The notes beneath the pieces are model-generated. The model did no database searches. It saw nothing but the letters and a program-made list of their open reading frames with translations, and was not told the origin of the DNA. This document shows, in pieces, positions 41,738 to 52,360 of a stretch of 64,000 nt of DNA (within the stretch, counting starts at the first letter, position 1; every line of letters begins with the position of its first letter). Both the position numbers and the translations under genes were made by a program. The DNA lies in the NCBI GenBank assembly GCA_946800325.1, contig OX326956.1, positions 72,241,087 to 72,305,086 on the forward strand, written 5' to 3'. Source of the DNA: Luzula sylvatica. Taxonomy: Eukaryota > Streptophyta > Magnoliopsida > Poales > Juncaceae.

Positions 41738-43336
41738 AAAATCTCAACCCAAATTTACGGGTCATAGGATTTGAAAACATAAATTGCTTTGGTACAAATC
41801 TAAACATTGTGCTCATGAAATCCAAAATCATATTTATTACTTCTTTTAGTTTCAAGTTAGCTCGACAGTGGAACAATGAGTGAATTATTTAACACAAACA
41901 GCATGAGATTAAATAAGATATACAAGAAAAATTACATCTAAATGTGATACCCATGAAATCAATTAGTGAATTCAGATTGCTATCATTCCAAAATTATCTT
42001 TATAAAAATGTACATGTATACGGGTAGCAATACCCATCAAATCAAATTAACAACTCAATAACAGGTAGAGATTAAAAAAAATGCAAACACATCAAACAAG
42101 TTTCACCACCACAAAATTCTCATCACATGAGCACACTAGTATAAATAGCATTTGAATTTCAAAAGAGATCATTCATGTATCCGCTTCTCCTTGAGATGAA
42201 ACATCCACCATTTTGTAAATGTGCAATTAAATAATCTCACATTAATGTATCCACGAGTTAGTAGTAATATCACATTAATGTATCCAACAATACATGTTCG
42301 AGATATTATGTCATATTATACATCTAAAATTAAAAAATGTGCAACTAAATAAACAAACAATTCTATAGTATCATTCAAATATATTATTGTTTACAAACAA
42401 AAAGCAATTAGCCCTCGTCATTAATAGTATGTACACATATTAATTAAATATTATATTTACTGTTGATTATATCCTTTCGCCCAAAACTTCGAAATTAACT
42501 TTATTATATGACAACATTTTTTCAGACTCAATGTTTCATTTAAACCCCTGGATTTCATATTTATATTTCGCTGCCATGTATGTATATATTTCTGTGCATT
42601 TTTTTATATTATAGTGCAATTTCCATTCTCACCATTTTTGTAAAACAAATCATACATAAAAAATGAAATTACTAAAAGAAACAAGCAATCATACCTATGA
42701 ATAGAGTTGGTCTTCGAATCTCAAAATAGGAAAAACTTCTTAGTCTCTTCTCACTGTTTTCCAATATTACCAAACGCCCTGCATCGCATCAAAATAAAGA
42801 TCTCGTCATATGAATTCACAAAAGAAATGAAATAAGCAACTATTTACATAATCATTTATTTTAGAAATTGTGGTTTATCCATAAATATCTTCGAGGAAAT
42901 TAAATTTTAACATATAATCGTAATGGTTCGACAAACTGTACTATCAAATATCATAACACTACAGATCATACAGTCAAAAAAATTTAATCTTCTAACTACA
43001 CAAACTGTATGTTCCTGAAGAGAACAATTACTCATTTGTTCAAAGTTCAAACAGTTATAAATCTTAATGAAAAATCTGAACATGAGAGGAATAAATTATG
43101 ATATTATCTCCAATCTGCCATGTTTGACATTATCATTTGTCGTTCAAAAGCATTAATACCTGATCAATTGCAATCCACTTGAGCAGCTTTAATTTGATCT
43201 TCGTATAACCATCTCGAACAGTGATGTATCACCTGGAAAAAACATGTTATACAAATTAAGCATTGAGGTAAAAACTAATTCAAGAAATAAAAAGGACAAT
43301 TAGGGGAAATAATTAAAGAATCCGCAGAAACAGTAT
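41738..43336. other. AT-rich noncoding stretch, no gene seen
   Basis: Stops are frequent in all frames and no domain is recognisable. No terminal repeats or long duplications stood out. Confidence 0.5.
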
Positions 43337-43537
43337 ATGCTGAAAACAACGTTAACAAATATCAGAAATATTAATAAGGAAGGAACACTGACAGGAAAGT
43401 ATGAAACCCTAAAAAGCTTTTCAGAATGTGAGGAATTAAATGTAAAAGAAGTAATGTTGGAAGAGGAGGATTTAGGGAAATGTTTAGGTTTGAAACCTAC
43501 GATTTCTCCTAAAGCAGAAGAACAATTAATCTACTAA
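43337..43537 (+). CDS. Small unrecognised acidic open frame
   Basis: A 66-codon frame starts at an ATG and ends in TAA. Its second half is acidic (EELNVKEVMLEEEDLGKC), followed by a short basic and proline-containing tail. It matches no family I recognise, has no signal peptide or membrane segment, and has no clear upstream promoter or neighbouring exon. The composition is more protein-like than the surrounding AT-rich DNA, so it may be an exon relic carried by a transposon. Equally, it may be chance. The sequence shows only an uninterrupted short frame; a function cannot be assigned. Confidence 0.2.
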   Translation: MLKTTLTNIRNINKEGTLTGKYETLKSFSECEELNVKEVMLEEEDLGKCLGLKPTISPKAEEQLIY

Positions 43538-43559
43538 TACATTTTACAAATACTTTTCA

Positions 43560-44779
43560 TTCTCTGATTGCCACATCATTTTTTAATTCTATTCGGATTT
43601 CAAAAATAAGATCAACTGAAAATTAATATTTTGAAGTCCCTTCCTCACGTTTTTTTCTTAGTCTTGCATATTTTCTTCTCAGGATGCTTATACAATCCTG
43701 AAAGGTTACTTGTTGGGGCTCCTATCTATTTGAGCCCTTCCTCCCCAAATCAAGCAAAACGGTTCCTCACGCTTTTTCTTCTTCTCCATTCACTGTTCTC
43801 CTTCTCTGGACTTCTCTTTCCCTTGCGCTTTGTCTATTCCGTTCACAGTTCTCCCTTCACAGAGTTCCGCCAAGTTTAGTCGTGAGAGGGTATCCTTTCG
43901 TTTCCTTCTTGGCTACCCAAAACTTACCCTTTCCGATCGGATCAGATTGTACATGTCATACGCGTGTGCAGGTCCGATTCATTTGAAAATTCCTTCCAAA
44001 CGTTTTTCTGATTTTGAGATTTCACCACCTAACTCATTGCAAGGTACTTCAATTCATTTATTTCTCATATATATTTTCCTAATTGACTGATTAAACCATA
44101 TATCTTTTCAATTTCGTTCTTTTTTTGTTGTGATTGTTTAGATTGATGTTTTCCCTATCAATTCACTGATTAAGACATTGAAATCTCATGTTGATTTTGA
44201 AAAAATCACTAATATTGATCATTTCTTTGTCTAATGATCTTAATTTTAAATGTACTTCTGAATATCCAAGCTGGACTTTTATGGTAATTATTATGAAAAC
44301 GATACCACGAAGAACTCAATTGAAATGATCTCGAAAATATGACTGAAAAGTATGTAATTAATAAATAACAATTTTAATACCACTAAAGAACTCAATTATG
44401 GGTAAAATACAGTACAATATCCTTGGGTTTAATTTTAATTTCAATTTCAATTTATTATACTTATTTGAATTTCAATTTGATCAATTAGGTGGGGGTAAAT
44501 ATGAGAATTGAAAGTGGGGCAATATTTGTTCTCTTTACCAGAAGAAGTGAATTGAAAGCACAACAATTATGGTACACAATTATGGTACATCACAAATATC
44601 TAATTTCAATTTGTATATTTTTATTCGTTATCCAATCAATTATATACACAAGAACCTTAATTTTTCATATTTTAATCAATATCACTTAATTCGAACCCCT
44701 AAACAAATACATAATCTTCCTCCAGTCCCCAAATCAGTGCACTTATATATTTTTTAAAAAATAAAATATTAAATAAAGA
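43560..44779. other. Pyrimidine-rich leader-like block, then AT-rich DNA
   Basis: From about 43,630 to 44,090 the plus strand is rich in C and T (CTTCTTCTCC and similar) and less AT-rich than its surroundings, as plant 5' leaders often are. Two frames stay open here for 80-86 codons, but one begins only at TTG and neither looks like a known protein. From 44,100 to 44,779 no gene is seen; ACAATTATGGTAC is tandemly doubled near 44,560-44,585. Confidence 0.35.
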
Positions 44780-45205
44780 ACAGATTTTAGATGGGTTTTA
44801 TTTGATATTTTAGGGGTATTCTAGAAACAGATTTTATATGGGTATATTTGATATTTTCATATTTTGGAAAGGTATTTATGTAATTTTCAGATTAAATAGG
44901 GGTAAATTTGATATTTTCAGGTTTTATAAGAGTATTTTACGAAACTTTCAGATTCTAGAATCTAGAGGGGTTTATTTGATATTTTTAGATTTTGTAAGGG
45001 CATTCTAGAAACAGATTTTAGATGGGTAAATTTGATATTTTCAGATTTTGGAAGGGTATTTTTGAAGTTTTCAGATTAAATAGGTGTATATTTGATATTA
45101 TTAGGTTTTAGTATGATATTTTTTTTATTTCTGTTCTTGGAGGGGATTTTTGATATTTTCAGATTTCAAAAGTGTATTTTTAAATGTTCATATTTTAGAG
45201 GAATA
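44780..45205 (+). repeat. Degenerate tandem repeat, about 60-bp units in a 184-bp higher unit
   Basis: Units contain TTTGATATTTTCAGATTTTG followed by AAGGGTATT and a variable spacer, recurring every 57-67 bp at least six times. The longer phrase ATTCTAGAAACAGATTTTA occurs at 44,818 and 45,002, giving a higher-order period of 184 bp. A related phrase lies in an intron of the DnaJ pseudogene near 54,250-54,310, so this is a dispersed family. Confidence 0.75.
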
Positions 45206-46944
45206 TGTTTTGATACTTTCTGCAATCCAATTCATTCAAGCAGGCAAGAATCAATATGCTCGCTGGTACGACGTACCAGTTCTCAACTCTGACATCTCAA
45301 ATCTTGTTTGATAAGGGTTCAAAATTCAATTTTCTCTCTAAATTTGATTTCTGTTATTGCTTTTTTTTCCTAAGAATTCTAAAGTGGCCCCTCTATTTTC
45401 AAAATGGTCCTAGATCTGGTGATTTTTTTTAATGGTATTCTTTTCTGGTATTTTGTTAAAATGGATTTTTCAAAATATTTCATATTTGCTTCATTTCTTT
45501 TTTCTGCTATTTTTGTATCATTTTTTAAGATTTTACAAAATAAACCTGGTATTTAAAAAAAAAAACCAGGGGCTTTTGTGCAATTGTGGCATATAGAACA
45601 TTTTTTGGCTTTTTTGGCATTGGATTATTAGAAAAGTTCAAATTCAAATTTTACCAAATACCCATTCCTTAAATTTTCCATATTCCATGATATTATAATA
45701 TTTGTTGTACAATTAAGGGATAGATTGAATATGGTTTAAATTTATTGGAATCAAGTTTTTATATTGCTTAAATTATTTGACAAATTATTGGATTACTAGT
45801 TGATTTTTGGTTTCTTTATCTATTTTTTTTTAAAAAAAAAATAGGTGCTTTTGTGTAATTTTAGCTTAATAATCATATTTCTGTTTTTTTTTTATGCTAA
45901 TTGGAGTTCTACAAAAAAATCTGAATTTACAAAATACCCCTGATATCATTGCATGTGTCAGGTTTAGGTTACTTTTCTGGTGCAATTTGCAAATTAATGG
46001 GTGGGTGCGAATTAATGTAAAAAAATATATCAATTTGTGTATGTAAAATTTAACACAACATTCATTCGGGCGAATGTAAAATGATGATTTGTTGAATTGT
46101 TTGTTATTTTCTTGTAGCATGCTAATCCTTTATTGTTTGGTTTCTTTCCTTTTGTTATGATATGAATTGTAACTAATGAAGTTTTTCTTTCTTTTTTTCT
46201 CCCATACATACTAGGTTTAATGATGAATTAATTTTATTTGCATTATTTTTGGATCAAAATTATCATACTCACTAGGTTCTGGATAGGAATGATGAATTAA
46301 TTTTATTTGCATTGGTTTTTGAATCGATATAATGACATGGCATTTGATTTTTGTTTGCTTGTAGACACTCAACATGGAAAATTTCTTTTATATTAAGCGG
46401 GAACATCAATTTGAGCGGCTTGTATGCATGTGAACACATGCAAGTTATTTCCATTGCATAAATTACATATCATTAGCGGACAAAAAATGGTCCATATAAT
46501 ATATATCCATTGTAACAGAATATTACATCAATGATTTTGGAGATTGTGTGAATGTTTGTGTGTAAACAATTCACTCAAAATTTGAAACTTTCAATAGATA
46601 TTATTGTCATTTAATTCAAATTGTGATGTATTAAGTGAATTGTAATATCAGTTCTAACTTTAGTCAATAATCATACTGTCTTATTAATTAATTGATCATG
46701 TGCAAATTATTGTGGGAAACTCTATTTTCTGCAGTGTCTTTACATTACATACTTGACGAGATCTAAAAAATATTTCACGGATGATAGGTTCAAATATTTC
46801 AGCAATGACTCTTTAATCAAGTTTATCTTTTGTTATCTAATGATAAAGCATGATATATTCATATTATCCAATCACTTTTTACATTGTAATTTCAATTGCG
46901 GGCATTTCAAATTTTATATTGTAAGATAATTTATTATTACTTAA
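45206..46944. other. AT-rich noncoding stretch, no gene seen
   Basis: Homopolymer T and A runs and frequent stops in all frames. The only ordered structure noted is the 69-bp tandem duplication near 46,210-46,314. It may be the body of the Helitron that ends at 47,061, but no captured gene is recognisable. Confidence 0.45.
46208..46314 (+). repeat. 69-bp imperfect tandem duplication
   Basis: AATGATGAATTAATTTTATT followed by TGCATT starts at 46,219 and again at 46,288. An ACTAGGTT phrase precedes each copy. Confidence 0.75.
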
Positions 46945-47061
46945 TCATTTCTACCAATAGTAATGAGAAAAAAATGAAAATATCCGCACTATTCATTTCT
47001 ATCAATAGTTATAAGAAAAAATAATGAAAATATCCGCAGTGTAGCGCGGGTATTATCCTAG
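46945..47061 (+). mobile_element. Helitron 3' terminus with duplicated subterminal region
   Basis: The sequence ends CTAG at 47,058-47,061 and is followed by T, the typical Helitron 3' end and insertion context. A short hairpin precedes it: CCGC at 47,034-47,037 pairs with GCGG at 47,046-47,049 across an 8-base loop, 8 bases before CTAG. Just upstream is a 48-bp tandem duplication beginning TCATTTCTA (46,945 and 46,993), both copies running into ATATCCGCA. Helitrons are rolling-circle transposons with no inverted repeats and no target duplication. I could not find the matching 5' TC end, so the full extent upstream is unknown. Confidence 0.7.
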
Positions 47062-47079
47062 TTAAGTGAAATTAGGATA

Positions 47080-47700
47080 TCCTAAAGAGATTAAAGCTAA
47101 ATGCAAATAAAATGGATGAAATAAAATGGATACATAACCATAAAGGTATCTACAAAGTAAAAGAGGGGTATAAAATGCTTACTAAGTGTTGGAGTAAAGA
47201 AGAGGAGACATTCTGGAAGCTTGAGCAAAGTAATATTTGGTCCATTGATGCACCTCTGAGAATAAAAAATTTCATGTGGATTAATATACAAGAGAAAATT
47301 CTGACTTTGGACAATCTAAAAAAGAGAGGACATTATATGGTAAATAGGTGTTATATGTGTGACTCATCTTATCAAATAGGTGTGAAGAAGAAGAGGAGAG
47401 TGTGACTCATCTTATCAAAGGAGGATGCCCCAAAGTGCAGAAAGTATGGGATGAATTCAGAAACCTGAAATTAATTTCAAAAATCAATTTAAAAACTAAT
47501 CTCGAAGAAGCTTATTTGGACTGCTGAGATAAAAAAGTGAAAGAGATCAATAGGCAAATTACCTTGTTCTTCATACATGGGATATGGAAGGAGAGGTGCC
47601 AAAGAGCCTTTGAGGGAGGAAGCAGACCATTGAATAGCTTGGTTGAAGGTATTTGTCATGCATGGGAGTTATATCGAAGGATAAAAAGAGGAAATAAGAA
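47080..47700 (+). pseudogene. LINE reverse-transcriptase C-terminal fragment (zf-RVT region), frameshifted
   Basis: The frame from about 47,112 reads like the zinc-binding region after a plant non-LTR reverse transcriptase: a tryptophan-containing start, GIYKVKEGY, then APLRIKNFMWINIQEKILTL, DNLKKRG and a CYMC cysteine pair. In the family these regions help the LINE enzyme engage nucleic acid. After CYMC the frame is broken by a 23-bp insertion near 47,361-47,383. The expected continuation (EEEEESVTHLIKGGCPKVQK, then VWDEF) is in another frame up to a stop near 47,526. A further segment (ITLFFIHGIWKERCQRAFEG, then RPLNSLVEG) matches the usual tail of such proteins and again lies in another frame from about 47,537. 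There is no endonuclease or polymerase core, so this is a 5'-truncated or interrupted relic, directly right of a Helitron end. Confidence 0.8.
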
Positions 47701-48034
47701 ATCAGTACCAAAAAAAAAAGAGACAGGAGAAATCGCAGAGAGTCAAAGTGAAAATCGATCTTACCAGTTAGAAGTGGAAGAGGTAATCTCTGCAGATCTA
47801 GCGAAAGAAAGAGAGAAAGCTTCAACTTTAATGGCGAAAACGAAGGAAAGAACTGGCGAAAAAACAAAAGAAACAACATTAGAAAACAGAGAAAAGAAAG
47901 GAGACTCAAGTTTTCGGTTTTGGGTACCTGGTTTTGGAAGGAAGAAGCGAAGAACGGTGCTAGGGTTCCGAGAAGATGAAGAAGGAGGGCATGGAGTCGT
48001 CGAAGAGAGAGGGAGGAGCAGCAGAGGTGAATGA
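47701..48034 (+). other. Lys/Glu-rich open tail fused to the LINE remnant
   Basis: The frame of the last LINE segment stays open for about 110 further codons rich in K, E, R and G and ends at TGA. The upstream start of this frame is GTG only. It has no recognised domain. On the minus strand the same DNA is pyrimidine-rich, contains an AACCCTAG phrase and a possible splice donor near 47,928, and looks like a plant 5' leader. I therefore read it as a transposon remnant running into antisense leader-like DNA rather than a real protein extension. This is inference from composition. Confidence 0.35.
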
Positions 48035-48334
48035 GAGTGAGGGTCGGTTAAGGATAAGGTAAAGAACTTTACTCTTTGGGCCTATTTTTTCAAAGTAAAA
48101 CTAAATATTTTTCAGCCCAAAAAGAAAGAATAGGCTCAGGATTTAAAATGGTGAAATTTAGTATTAGAGTTTGGATGATGGTGATAAAAATTGTAATGGA
48201 ATTTTTTGTAAAATCACAGTTGATTAATTAACACGTAAAAATTGTACCCATTTCATACTCAATTTCAACATCCATCCAAGCCCAAATCCTAATTAACATG
48301 AATTCAGTTATAATGAACCAATTTGAGCTCTAAT

Positions 48335-48488
48335 TAGTTCCAAATAATAGCATATTAAATCACATATACAAGAAATTAAACTCTAAATAAAGCCTTTCAA
48401 CAGTAAATAGGCCGAAAATCAGTCAATTTAGGTCGCTACTGAAAATATGTGCAAATCTGTCAATTTAGGCCATTGATTCGCTTAGAAA

Positions 48489-48522
<34 letters not shown>
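48335..48522 (+). repeat. Dispersed repeat, copy A, ending in GA microsatellite
   Basis: Shares TTCCAAATAA, CATATTAAATCACA, AAATCAGTCAATTT and a following GA-rich run, in the same order, with 61,165-61,396. Overall similarity is moderate, so the two copies are old members of one family. Confidence 0.6.
48493..48522 (+). repeat. (AG)n microsatellite
   Basis: About 14-15 uninterrupted AG units, next to AAGATAATG. Confidence 0.95.
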
Positions 48523-48525
<3 letters not shown>

Positions 48526-49001
48526 AATGAACCAGATAAAGGGAGAGATGAGTAAGAAAATGACAAGATCAGAGAGTTATTTTCTCTTGATAAATCATTA
48601 ACCATAATTACCAAAAAATACCAGAGAGGAGCTCTTTTAGCATGACTGGAGGTAATATTGAGCTATTTTGAGCTATTGGCGAACAAGAGAGCAGATATTT
48701 TCTCTCGTTTTCATCGTTGCCTTCTCATGTGACTGGCAAGAGGGAGAGACTGGCTTCTCTTGAACTGAAGTGAATCAGACGAGCACAAATAGCAAGAAGA
48801 TAAGGCCCTCTCTCAGACGAGCAAGCAAGAGGAAGATCAAGACCCTACTTTAACGGAGCCAAAAATATTTGACGGAAGTATATGTATTAACGTTGAGCGT
48901 GTTTACTAAAGCAGTGCACAAATCTTGATGCGGATCGGATGGTGTAAAACTCACAAGTAGAAACCTTTCTTTACTTGTACAAGTATTTTAGTTGCACTCA
49001 T

Positions 49002-49027
49002 TATATATATATATATATATATATATT
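49002..49027 (+). repeat. (TA)n microsatellite
   Basis: About 13 uninterrupted TA units between GCACTCAT and TTGGTG. Confidence 0.95.
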
Positions 49028-49789
49028 TGGTGTAAAATAAGTTGTTAACATGGCAAATATTTGGGGAATTAAGATTATGTTTTATATTCGGCTTTCGGTT
49101 AGTTTGGGTTTTGGGTCATCCGGTTTCGGTTCGATTTTGGATCATTTGATTTCGGTTTTGTTCGTTGGCTTTTCAATCATTTTCTCGGGTCGGGTGGCGT
49201 ATATTGAAGATCGTATAATGTGATTTGCTTTTTTAGGAAAAGAAAGGTAGATAATAATTATAAATAGAAGCAAAAGATTTTTCTATGAATTCACCAAACT
49301 CGACCTTTTGTATTTTGTTTCTATCCATAATTCATATTCACCAAATAAAGAAAATTCAATTGAAGTGGGTAACCAATGGTGTTCTTCTGATCTCATGTTT
49401 ATTCAAGTTATAATCTTGATATACATCACGAATAACTTAATTCAACTCGAATTATAATCTCATGTATCAAATTTAGCAGAATAATTCTTTTTAACTACAC
49501 GCAGATTTATTCAAACAAAAAAAATTGCATCATTATTCATTACTGTTGAGAACATTTAGAAATGCTTCAAGTGAAAATAATATTTCTAAACAAATCAAAT
49601 CAAAAATTTGTAAAAAAAACATTCAAAACACATACTCGGTTATAGGGAAGTCTCAAATCCTTGTCAAACTTACAAAAACAATCAAGCATCCGTAACACAG
49701 ACTTGCCAGCAACCGAATCAAATCATTATCATCTTCACATTCTTACAAACAACCATAATGAATTTCAATTCGACTTCTAAACCTGAGTC

Positions 49790-50082
49790 TAAATCGAATT
49801 TCATTCAACAAATCACATGTATTATCCATCACCATTTAGAAATGCTTCATTCCTCGGCTCATCCACACCCAATTCAGTCACAGAAAAACTGGACGACACG
49901 AAAATCGACAAAGCAATTCACATTAATGTCACAACTGCCTTTTCGGACCTTAATTAAGCCGTCACTACTGCCTCTATTTCGATTAGAAGAAATCCAGAAG
50001 AAGGTTTTTCAGACCTCAAACAAGCCATTCAGAAATGGGACTCCAAAATTATTTGTGTCTAATATAAAGCACGATTCAACCT
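49790..50082 (+). pseudogene. Possible decayed gene fragment, unrecognised
   Basis: One frame reads as a plausible protein: a serine-rich start (HSTNHMYYPSPFRNASFLGS), then TEKLDDTKIDKAI, TTAFSDLN, an in-frame TAA at about 49,953, then SIRRNPEEGFSDLKQAIQKW and a final stop near 50,069. The FSDLN and FSDLK parts look like two related short repeats. A different frame stays open for 109 codons from an ATG at 49,758, but its composition (many S, P, T, Q, H) looks less natural. I do not recognise the family. The stop codon and lack of flanking exons suggest a dead fragment. Confidence 0.35.
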
Positions 50083-50101
50083 CTTAATTCAAAAAAAATA
50101 A

Positions 50102-50245
50102 AGAAATAAATACCAATGATAAGGCCAAAATTATTTGTATCTACTTATTGGACTCGTTCGTTTTATTTTTCCAGATATCGGAGTATAAAAAGTTTCTCGA
50201 ACCATGATAATAGAGAAATAAATATCAATGATAAGGCCAAAACTA
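50102..50245 (+). repeat. 112-bp imperfect tandem duplication
   Basis: AGAAATAAATA, then CAATGATAAGGCCAAAA, begins at 50,102 and again at 50,214, with two or three base changes between copies. Confidence 0.7.
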
Positions 50246-50259
50246 TACTAATGGAATTC

Positions 50260-51113
50260 TAAAGATTGATAATTTTATTGTTTTTCTAGATAACATAATT
50301 AGTGGTTTGATTATGGAAACTTATGTTCATATTTGTTTTAAGTATTCCTATTTCCACTTATCAATAATTTTGTTAAAGTTTATATTGTTATTCTGAATTG
50401 ACTAACAAAATAATAATTAAAATAAACAAATTGATAGAAATAAATTTTCATGATAATAAATGTATTTTGACTATCATGATAATTTTGTGTTCATAATATT
50501 TATGAATATGGAGTTGTTATAAAAATCGGAATGACCAATTTTCTACACAAAATAAATATTGCTTCGTATAATTGAAGTAGTTTTAAATTAGATCTTGTTT
50601 ATGATCAATTGATTTTAGATCAAGTTTAAGTTTGATTATATTATCTTTTCATATTAATTTAATAAATATTAAATAGTCATGAAATTGTTTCTTTTTGTTT
50701 TGTATATATTATGAACTTTATATCTAATAATTAGATATGTTAGATCATTTGATCGGTTGATGATTAAATTTGTCTAGATGAATTTACAAAAATTTATAAC
50801 ATCATTTTCATTATGAAATATTTTGTAATTAATCATACACATATGATTGTAGGCATATAATTTCACAAAGGTATTTAATCACCTAATAAATGCAAATAGT
50901 ATTATCATGATTTAATTTCATATGGATATTGGCACAACTTAAATGTTAACCGTTTGCTCATTAAATGAGAAATAATAAAAAAATGAAACGTTTTTTATAT
51001 CATTGATTTGGTTGCTAACATTATGCAATGGACAGTGAATGGTCTACTGTTTCATTAATAATTAAATATTATGACCACTAATATATGCCAAAATAGTTAC
51101 AATTTAGAATGAG

Positions 51114-51158
<45 letters not shown>

Positions 51159-51480
51159 TTAGAGGTATCAAAGCAGATATTAATAATTGGGCAAAAAATT
51201 AGTTTTAATCCTAATAAATGATTGGACCAGATCGAGAATAGGTTATTAAATGTCCAACATAATCTGAATTTGAATCCCATAACATAGTATTGAGTATTGG
51301 GCCGTGAAATTATGGAATTAGAAGAAATGCATAAGGTGTGCTTATATTTCAAACATTTGTGTTGGCCTCATCACAATGGGCTGAGAACAAATCTGATGTT
51401 AACAATTAAAGATTATTCACACGTGTGTTTTAAATACCTTGGGTTTGGGTAGTTCAATTAAAGATACTATTTTTAACGTC
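50260..51480. other. AT-rich noncoding stretch, no gene seen
   Basis: Stops in all frames and no recognisable domain. The (TAA)n microsatellite at 51,114-51,158 gives rise to an isoleucine-run open frame on the minus strand. Confidence 0.55.
51114..51158 (+). repeat. (TAA)n microsatellite
   Basis: About 15 uninterrupted ATA/TAA units. Confidence 0.95.
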
Positions 51481-51484
51481 ATTT

Positions 51485-51790
51485 CCTACCCATTATATTT
51501 ATCTTCTCTCTCTTATGTTTTAACATTTTCGGCGCTTCTTTTCCTCGTCTTGATCTCGGTCGCGAATCGTCGTTCTCTGCTCTTTTTCCGCGCTTCCTCA
51601 GAGCATAGTTCGTGCGGGTCTCTTCTTTTCCCTTTCTTTCTCGGCTGTGTGGCTCTTCTTTTCCTTTTCCTTTTCCTTTTCCTTCTCGGCTGAACAGAGC
51701 TTGGACGAAAACTTGTGAATTATTCTCCTCTATCCAATACTCCCTATTGCCTTCTTCTTTGTTAAACAAGGTAGGAATTTTATTAACCAT
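51485..51790 (+). other. Pyrimidine-rich leader-like segment upstream of PPR relic
   Basis: C/T-rich plus strand with CGCTTCTT, CTCGGTCGCG and a hexanucleotide run of TTTTCC (51,658-51,683, about four copies) flanked by two TTCTCGGCTG phrases. It is less AT-rich than the DNA on both sides and sits directly before the PPR pseudogene, so it may be the original gene's 5' leader or transit-peptide region. Open frames on both strands here are low-complexity and not convincing. Confidence 0.4.
51658..51683 (+). repeat. (TTTTCC)n hexanucleotide repeat
   Basis: About four tandem copies inside the pyrimidine-rich leader-like segment. Confidence 0.85.
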
Positions 51791-51799
51791 CATGTCAGC

Positions 51800-52360
51800 A
51801 TCTAATCACGAGCCTAATAATATAATTTACGCTGCTTTAATTGATGGGTTTCTAAAGTGGGCAAATTAGAAGATGCACGGCAAGTGTTCGTTAAAATGAC
51901 TGAAAGAGGATACGTCCCCAATGTGTACATGTATAATTCTGTAATTGATAAATTTTTTAGGATAAAAGATTGGATCTTGCAATAAAGGTCTAATTTACGC
52001 TGCTTTAATCGATGGGTTTTGTAAAGCGGGCAAACTAGAAGATGCGCAGCAAGTATTCGTTAAAATGACCTAAAAAGGATACGTCCCCAATGTGTACACG
52101 TATAGTTCTCTAATCGATAAATTATTCATGGATAAAAGTTTGGATCTTGCTCTCAAGGTGCTCGCTAGAATGCTCGAGAGTTCATTGCCCCAAATGTTGT
52201 TATATATACCAAATGATTGATGGGCTATTTAAAGTTGGTAAATTGGAAGAAGTGTTAAAGCTTTTTAGTTTAATGGAGGAAAAAGGGTGTTAACCTAATG
52301 TGGTTACTTATAACACGTTGATCGATGGGTTCGGTAAATTTGGGAATATTAACCATGCAG
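51800..52360 (+). pseudogene. P-class PPR gene fragment with stops and frameshifts
   Basis: Translated pieces give classic 35-residue pentatricopeptide repeats: NNIIYAALIDGF, EDARQVFVKMTERGYVPNVY, then a second set LIYAALIDGFCKAGKLEDAQ, QVFVKMT, KGYVPNVYTYSSLIDKLF, then MIDGLFKVGKLEEVLKLFSL, MEEKGC, and PNVVTYNTLIDGFGKFGNIN. PPR proteins bind organellar RNA one base per repeat. Here the frame is broken by a one-base loss near 51,855, a stop after the first set (near 51,985), an in-frame TAA near 52,070, a frameshift near 52,190 and TAA for the residue after GC near 52,290. A 168-bp offset (51,824 and 51,992) links two nearly identical DNA copies. The repeat pattern resembles restorer-of-fertility-like P-class genes. 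The piece stops at 52,360, where DnaJ-like sequence begins. Confidence 0.88.

Larger units (their letters stand above)
48041..49789. other. Noncoding stretch with microsatellites and dispersed repeats
   Basis: No gene is seen. It contains a small inverted repeat near 48,078-48,135 (GCCTATT with AATAGGC), a copy of a dispersed repeat (48,335-48,522), GA and TA microsatellites, and a stretch at 49,088-49,200 rich in TTCGGTT and TTGGGTT phrases of the kind common in plant retrotransposon-derived repeats. Confidence 0.5.

Noticed and set aside
47571..47909. 112-codon minus-strand frame opposite the LINE remnant
   Set aside because: It is a leucine/serine/phenylalanine-rich shadow of the purine-rich plus strand and has no domain.
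51439..51869. Overlapping open frames on both strands of the pyrimidine-rich segment
   Set aside because: Both follow C/T bias and the TTTTCC repeat. Only the end of the plus frame, from about 51,800, has PPR character, and that is annotated.
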